DNA of 12,832 nucleotides from contig JASJYE010000032.1 in NCBI GenBank assembly GCA_030123645.1, forward strand, positions 1 through 12,832. The letters are read 5' to 3'. Each line of letters opens with the position of its first letter. Position 1 is the first letter of the stretch. Source of the DNA: Candidatus Hydrogenedentota bacterium (GTDB lineage: Bacteria > Hydrogenedentota > Hydrogenedentia > Hydrogenedentales > GCA-2746185). The position numbers and the translations under genes were made by a program. Positions 12,752 through 12,832 of this stretch are shown here, piece by piece. Below the pieces are notes generated by a model. That model did not search any database. It saw nothing but the letters and a program-made list of their open reading frames with translations, and was not told the origin of the DNA.

Positions 12752-12832
12752 ATGCCCCGAATCCGGCCCGAAAAACCTGAAGACATCGCCGCTATCCACG
12801 TGGTAAACGAAGCGGCTTTTCCCACGCGCGCC
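12752..12832 (+). CDS. GNAT-family N-acetyltransferase, N-terminal 27 codons only
   Basis: The frame ATG 12752 onward reads MPRIRPEKPEDIAAI, then HVVNEAAFPTRA, and leaves the window. The R-P-E-x-P-E-D-I-x-A-I-x-x-V-N-x-A-A-F opening is the beta1-alpha1 signature of many GNAT acetyltransferases (acetyl-CoA-dependent N- or O-acetylation of unknown substrates). An in-frame TAG at 12743-12745 prevents a longer N-terminus. The Shine-Dalgarno is weak (GAAGG just before the ATG). The acetyl-CoA-binding motif lies beyond the window, so the substrate class cannot be judged. Confidence 0.8.
   Translation, partial: MPRIRPEKPEDIAAIHVVNEAAFPTRA

Noticed and set aside
12350..12799. 149-codon minus-strand ORF
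   Set aside because: It crosses a 27-bp perfect palindrome and the start of the GNAT gene and has no recognisable protein features.

Overview
The window is G+C-rich bacterial DNA (coding parts look roughly 60-65% G+C with strong third-position bias), densely packed and with several families of short interspersed palindromic repeats. Protein types (an unusually long HisG, ceramidase-like and C45-like secreted proteins, a SIMPL protein, a NodU-type carbamoyltransferase) and repeats built on GTCATTCTGAGC and CCACAGATGAACACAGAT would fit an uncultivated environmental bacterium, for example from the Planctomycetota/Hydrogenedentota part of the tree. That placement is an impression, not a demonstrated assignment.

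Layout. (1) 1-698: rlmB, a 23S rRNA 2'-O-ribose methyltransferase missing only its first few codons. (2) 699-952: a gap with a nested palindrome and a good promoter. (3) 953-5648: a tightly coupled cassette of NodU/TobZ-type carbamoyltransferase, two GT4 glycosyltransferases and a PIG-L/LmbE deacetylase, most junctions being ATGA overlaps. It probably builds, deacetylates and carbamoylates an amino-sugar glycan or glycoside. The deacetylase carries a one-base deletion near its 3' end. (4) 5692-5842: a MITE-like palindromic insert flanked by an 11-bp direct repeat that includes the hisG ribosome-binding site. (5) 5847-6893: hisG. (6) 6890-10827, minus strand: a two-gene operon of a secreted two-domain protein (neutral-ceramidase-like plus C45/Ntn-hydrolase-like, both lacking the expected catalytic residues) and a membrane-anchored protein of unknown function. 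It converges on hisG with a 4-bp overlap.

(7) 10972-11403 is the most unusual part. A promoter (TTGAAA-17-TATGCT) is followed by a 24-codon leader ORF with seven leucine codons in eight, then a perfect terminator hairpin with a mutually exclusive antiterminator. This is the architecture of a leucine-responsive transcription attenuator. Directly after its T-run lies only the last ~60 codons of a LeuA-family synthase, opening with a one-base frame break, followed by its own terminator. It looks like a leu attenuator stranded by deletion of most of leuA. (8) 11403-12706: a less G+C-rich segment carrying a SIMPL-domain exported protein, bracketed by copies of one repeat, the right-hand one a 27-bp perfect palindrome. 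(9) 12752-end: the first 27 codons of a GNAT acetyltransferase.

No rRNA, tRNA, CRISPR array or complete transposase gene was seen.
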